From Cepaea nemoralis (taxonomy: Eukaryota; Mollusca; Gastropoda; Stylommatophora; Helicidae): a stretch of 64,000 bases of DNA. Below, in pieces: positions 59,576 through 64,000 of the stretch; within the stretch, counting starts at the first letter, position 1, and the number at the start of each line of letters is the position of its first letter. The notes under the pieces are model-generated. The model searched no databases. It saw nothing but the letters and a program-made list of their open reading frames with translations, and was not told the DNA's origin. Made by a program: the position numbers and the translations under genes. The stretch spans positions 1 through 64,000 of the forward strand of contig JACEFZ010021729.1 in assembly GCA_014155875.1 (NCBI GenBank), in the 5' to 3' direction.

Positions 59576-59821
59576 TGCACATCAAAGGTCGATGCGTCCG
59601 ACTTTGGCATGCACGTGTGCATGATTTGCTTTCTATAGACAGATTCCATCCAAAGCAACGGGCTCTATCTACCCGCGGGTAGGTTTCATTGGCTAACAAT
59701 TTTGCCATTTCATTGGCTAGCAATTTTACCAGGGGGTGGCCTTATGGTCTACTGTTTGTGATTCCTAACTGCCGTAGAATTTTTTTTTTTATGTGCTACT
59801 TGCACAAGTGATCTCCTGTTT

Positions 59822-60305
59822 TTCACCTAACAACTGATTATAGCGATGAACAGTTAGAAGAATAATATGAAGACCTACAATAAACACTAAAAGTTGTAAA
59901 ATCATCAGAGGTGCTAATTGTCATGGGAGACATGAACGTAAAGGTTGGAAAAAAATAAATACAAGCAGATATTAGGGCAACAAGGTATGGAAACCACATA
60001 TGACAGAGATGATCGGCTGTTACAGTTTTGTGAAGGAAACTATCTGATTAAGTTATTGTTTGTGACACATTTGTCTAACATAACCCTAGGAAACTATACG
60101 CGGAAAGAGCGAGGAACCAAACTGACTACATTATGATTAGAAATAGGTCAACTGATATCAACTCTGACCACAATCCTGTAGTTTTAAAATTAGAAATAAA
60201 ACTTGAAAACGCAGGAATAAGGATAATGAGGACGCCTCAAATAGATATATCAGCTTTGAAACAAGCCAACTATGCCTGGTTGAAGAAAATAAACATGATA
60301 GGTTA
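59822..60305 (+). mobile_element. LINE G relic, endonuclease part
   Basis: Plus-strand frames give EVLIVMGDMNVKVGKK, then GMETTYDRDDRLLQFCEGNYL, the GDMN and DRLLQFC blocks of an APE-type LINE endonuclease. Stops interrupt it. It continues after an insertion at about 60306-60962. Confidence 0.7.
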
Positions 60306-60962
60306 ATCGTCGAAAGCTTGGATCAATAAGGACATGAACATCCGGAGGAGACACCCGTGTGTTGCCGGGGCCCATAAGGGAAGCAAAGAATAGCAACACT
60401 GCAGCCTACCACGCATGTCGTAAGAGGCGACTAAGGAGGCTTGATGGTTCCGTCGCCCTGCTACTGAGTGAGTGCGTGGCGCGACACTGTGAGCTGTGAG
60501 TTTCGTGTGAAATGCTTTTGAATCTGCCCGAGGTTTTTTGGAACGTGACTGCATGTTCGGAGCGATGGCAGATGGCTATGTCCCAGAGTTGACCGGTTCT
60601 TGCCTTATGCAGAAATGCGTGGCTGCTGGGCTTCTGGTTGACTGCCACTGCCATCGACGATGAACTGCATTTTGTGGACTGTGTGGGTGAACATCTAGGA
60701 AACATCCAGTTGGGAAAATGACTGCCGATTCCATCAGAGATGAATTGGGTGTTTTGTGGGGGACTATTGTGTTGACATTCTGGCGGCGGCATTATGCACA
60801 GTGTATCTGTGCGGGCTGTTGTTTGTCAAGACTCCTGTCTTTTCCACTTTTCACATTGGGCAGTGGGGAGCATTTTGTGTGATATTCACTGGCACAGGAA
60901 CGGAGCATAATGGGGATGACCCGTTGCTGTGAAGTTGGAACTGCGACTAACTAACTAACTAA
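60306..60962 (+). mobile_element. Retroelement 3' end inserted into LINE G, (ACTA)n tail
   Basis: It starts around CGTCGAAAGCTTGG and ends in ACTAACTAACTAACTAAC. Internal GATATTCACTGGCACAGGAACGG matches 12298-12320. GGGAAGCAAAGAATAGCAAC matches 43470. It is probably the 3' UTR of an RNase H-type LINE (C/D group). LINE G coding sequence resumes immediately after. Confidence 0.65.
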
Positions 60963-61995
60963 CATCCTGAGGAGAAAATACAAAATGGGACATGTGTAAA
61001 AACTAGCGTACAGATTACAAATACCAACTTACCAGTGAAGGAAAATAAGAAAAAGCAATTGTGGATAACCGATGAAATCTTGAGCAAACTGGCTCAAACA
61101 AAACAAAAAAGAAAAAATAAGAAAAGAAAAGAAAAGAAACGAAGAAAGAAAACAAGAACATCCCAGAATATACAGTGATAGACAGAAATTTATCACGTGC
61201 AGATTTGCCAAAGAAGTGTGGTTTCAGAAAACAATGTAAAATAAATAGAGGCTCTAGGAATAAAACACAACTCTAAATGATTGCATGAAAATATTAAATT
61301 TAAAGATTTACAAAGAAGAAAAATAAAATAACAGGAAATGATTGTATCAGAGGAAACGGTGGAGAAATTATAGTTGATAATATCGATATAATAAAGAGAT
61401 GAACAGAATACACCGAAGATTTATTCTGGGACAGCAAGGTCAATAAACCAACATTGTAGAATACTCAAGATGGACCAAACATATTGAAAGCTGAAGTAGA
61501 GACGGCTATTAAAAAGATGAAATATGAAAGGCTAAGGTCCTGACAAGATAACAACGGAAATGATAAAACCCTGCCTGGACTTAACATCAATGGAAGAATC
61601 ATACACAATCTTAGGTATGCTGACGATACCGTGTCTCTAGCAGAAAGCAAACAAGAGTTACAAAAACTAGTGGAACAAGTAGACAGGCATAGTGCAGCAT
61701 GTGGTTTAAATATTAACATCCAAACATTTAAAAAAAACAAAAAACTGATAGCAGTGGAAAGGAGAGGTCATCAATGAACATCACAGTAAACGGGGAGATA
61801 CTAGAACATGTAACAAGCTTCTCCTATCTTGGTCATGTAATAACAAAAGACATAACACTCCTATAAAAACCATACTGGAGGGCAAGGTTGAAGGAAAGCG
61901 AGCAAGAGGTAGACAACGATACAAGTGGAACTTGATGTTATCAGAGATGGACGAACAACAATTTGACAGAATTTACAGTCAGGGCGGGAGACAGA
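60963..61995 (+). mobile_element. LINE G relic, RT and C-terminal part
   Basis: KENKKKQLWITDEILSKLAQ (linker) is followed by LRYADDTVSLAESKQELQKL (RT motif C), SAACGLNINI and, after stops, ILEGKVEGKRARGRQRYKWN. Much of the RT palm between is deleted or degenerate (61200-61600). Old, inactive copy. Confidence 0.75.
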
Positions 61996-62099
61996 ACGAA
62001 CGAACGGTCTTTATTTTAAAACGGTAACAAATTGGGCACGCAGGCTCGTCTTACATTCGGCCCTTCCAATCACTCATCTGTCATTTATCAGTTGTGCAT

Positions 62100-62552
62100 G
62101 TTACATCCACATAGAAAAAAAATAAACATTGTCAAATGGATTTTGTAAACATAAACTATGCATATTACCATGTTATGAGACAGACACACGTACACATGAT
62201 GCACATTCATAAACACATACTGGCTCATACCTGCATACATACTTACACCATTTGCACAAACTCTCACAGTTATGCACATACACGATAACATACAAACACA
62301 CACTCCCTCACATACACTTCATGCATGCACACATAACCACACAAACATATACACATACACACACGCACATACACACATATTACACACATATAACACATAC
62401 ACACGTACACATACAAACATACATACACTCATGCACACACATACATACACACATGCACGCAGATACACACACATACACACACAAACACACATGAACCCAT
62501 ATAAACATACACACACACACACACACATGGACACAGTGCATATACCCATCCA

Positions 62553-62593
<41 letters not shown>

Positions 62594-62770
62594 ATCTAGA
62601 CACATACATGCTGCCTCACAATCACTAAACTAATATGAACAAACTCCCACACTTTACACACACATATACACTGACGATTATCGTGAGCATCCTCACAAAT
62701 AACACACAAACACGCACTCCCTCGCATAGCACACAAATACACACTCCCTCGCATACACTGATAGTGTACA
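62100..62770. repeat. CA-rich microsatellite tract
   Basis: Imperfect (CA)n with CATACA variants, purest at 62500-62590. Minor ~35-bp duplication CACACTCCCTCGCATA at 62710-62760. Long frames on both strands are artefacts. Confidence 0.9.
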
Positions 62771-62779
62771 ATAAATAGT

Positions 62780-62970
62780 AACAATGAATGGTTTGAACAA
62801 AAGTGTATAAGTTACAAATTACAATGCAATTGTTAAAACGGCATCTGTAACCGTGAGAATGGGAGCTGCCCTTCTAGTGTCCCATGTGAGCCGGTTTGAT
62901 TTGAGACAGTGTTGGAGATCCATTGAAGCTAACATTCATTGTGGAGACGGCACTTGATTGATTGATTGAG
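62780..62970 (+). mobile_element. LINE I 3' end with (ATTG)n tail
   Basis: It runs AACAATGAATGGTTTGAAC, CATCTGTAACCGTGAGAATGG, CCCATGTGAGCCGGTTTG, GTTGGAGATCCATTGAAG and GGAGACGGCACTTGATTGATTG. A near-identical copy starts at 63858, and an antisense relative is at 18735-18800. Confidence 0.7.
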
Positions 62971-62999
62971 AAGGCTAGATATCTTATCTCACGACCCAA

Positions 63000-63165
63000 T
63001 ATATATCATTAGATACCACATGGGTGTCTAGTCGGTCATGCGTCCAAATACACTTGTTCTTGCAGCAAGGCGTTGTCATCATTTGGAGGTCGGTAATTAT
63101 AGCTTTCAATTTTTATATTGTCTCGTGTGTCCTCTAGAGCTCCTTCTTTGTTCTACTTAAACAAC
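63000..63165 (+). mobile_element. SINE family 3 copy, sense
   Basis: GGGTGTCTAGTCGGTCATGCG (head, A-box region), TTGTTCTTGCAGCAAGGCG, GGAGGTCGGTAATTATAGC and GTCTCGTGTGTCCTCTAGAG are the complement of 21230-21420. The B box is weak. Confidence 0.65.
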
Positions 63166-63334
63166 CACATAAATCAATTTGATCATTGCTCTCTGGACTT
63201 TATGCGTCTGGTGTGCCTTGCCAGATCGAGAAGACCTGATCATTCGGGGCAACATCGATTGGCGGATTGACGGCTATCGGGCAAATTTTGAGCTATAGCC
63301 TACAATGGGTGACGTTGTGATATTCTAGTATGAT

Positions 63335-63500
63335 AATTTGGTCGCGTCTAGCGTGAGCCGCGTGGTCACACGCCTGTCATCCGGAGTTCGATCCCGGGTC
63401 CAGTCAGGGATATGCACTACTGACGAGCTCAGATAAGAGCTTCCAATCTGGAGTTGACGTTGGGGGAAAGATGGTGGGAAACCTTTTTCGTCCTTTAGGA
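63335..63500 (+). mobile_element. tRNA-derived SINE, family 4
   Basis: A-box-like GTGAGCCGCGTGGTCACACG and strong B box GAGTTCGATCCCGGGTCC are followed by TGACGAGCTCAGATAAGAGC. The head resembles a tRNA but shows no acceptor stem. Only this copy was seen. 63500-63855 has no recognised feature. Confidence 0.6.
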
Positions 63501-63857
63501 CGAACATTGTTTTTTGTTCCGACATGGGGATTTTCTTCAACAGTTTTAAGTGATCAAAGACTTCCTGATCACAACCGGGAGGTAAGATGCCTAATCTGTC
63601 AGGAAATCTATCAAGAACAATGACAATCTCAAGCAGAAGGTGTTGCAGCACTTTACACAGAACTATACATTGTTGTGTCTGCCGCAACTCTACAACACAA
63701 CAGGATCTGCTGTGTGATTACCCAAGCAGTGTCATGTTGTTGTCTCAGTACTACAGTGCTCAACGTATGAAGTAAACCAGATTACTGATGTCTTCACTGC
63801 TTTGTTTGGTGCTCAACTATCTACTTGTGACAGTTATGTTTCCGACAGCAACATACC

Positions 63858-64000
63858 AAGATAGTAACAATGAATGGTTTGGACAAAGGTGTAGGTGTAT
63901 GTTACAAATTACAATGTCATTGTTAAAATGGCATCTGTAACCATGAGAATGGAAGCTGCCCTTCTGGTGTCCCATGTGAGCCGGTTTGCTTTGGTCCTGG
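63858..64000 (+). mobile_element. LINE I 3' end, second copy, cut by window edge
   Basis: It matches 62778-62925 in order with about 10% differences (AACAATGAATGGTTTGGAC, CATCTGTAACCATGAGAATGG, CCCATGTGAGCCGGTTTGC). It continues beyond the window. Confidence 0.75.

Noticed and set aside
62252..62628. His/Thr-rich and Cys/Val-rich frames at the CA tract
   Set aside because: They are microsatellite translations on both strands.

Overview
This window looks like a repeat-rich invertebrate nuclear genome, most likely lophotrochozoan and possibly a gastropod mollusc (taxon inferred, low confidence). It contains spliced genes with long introns and GT..AG junctions, tRNA-derived SINEs, many 5'-truncated non-LTR retrotransposons (LINEs), MITEs, and an unusual amount of minisatellite DNA. 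Nothing prokaryotic, no CRISPR array and no genuine tRNA or rRNA gene was seen.

Two host genes can be supported, both on the + strand. (1) A NAPEPLD orthologue (N-acyl-phosphatidylethanolamine phospholipase D) has six coding exons between 34008 and 53919. Every junction keeps frame, giving 342 residues with all expected metal-binding residues. (2) A secreted cyclase/kynurenine-formamidase-like protein has four exons between 17274 and 25087. Exons 1, 3 and 4 are clean, but exon 2 carries balanced one-base shifts and an in-frame TGA across the metal-binding motif. It is therefore either a pseudogene or a locally mis-sequenced gene.

Layout. 1-5.5 kb: short tandem arrays, a SINE, a LINE relic and a LINE with an intact RT ORF (3.2-4.5 kb). 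5.5-7.6 kb: SINE pieces. 7.9-10.9 kb: three consecutive minisatellites (33, 31 and 23 bp). 11-16 kb: LINE 3' ends and further arrays, including 2 kb of a 21-bp unit. 17-25 kb: the cyclase locus, with SINEs, a mariner-like palindrome, a hAT MITE with an 8-bp target duplication, and LINE 3' ends in its introns. 25-33.8 kb: LINE copies and SINEs. 34-54 kb: NAPEPLD. Its introns hold a LINE nested in another LINE with target duplication, a mosaic of two RNase H-bearing LINEs, a 67-bp array, a 23-bp array, and arrays on both sides of exon 5 whose units carry copies of that exon's own splice sites. 54-64 kb: LINE relics, arrays, CA microsatellite and SINEs.

LINE names A, B, C, D, E, G, H and I, and SINE names 1-7, are working labels used only here. 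Each main LINE family has its own 3' microsatellite tail: A (GAT)n, B (ATTG)n, C (TTGAG)n, D (ACTA)n, E (GAA)n. The most unusual structure is the exon-5 region of NAPEPLD, where an acceptor-derived array precedes the exon and a 25-bp donor-derived array of about 68 units follows it.
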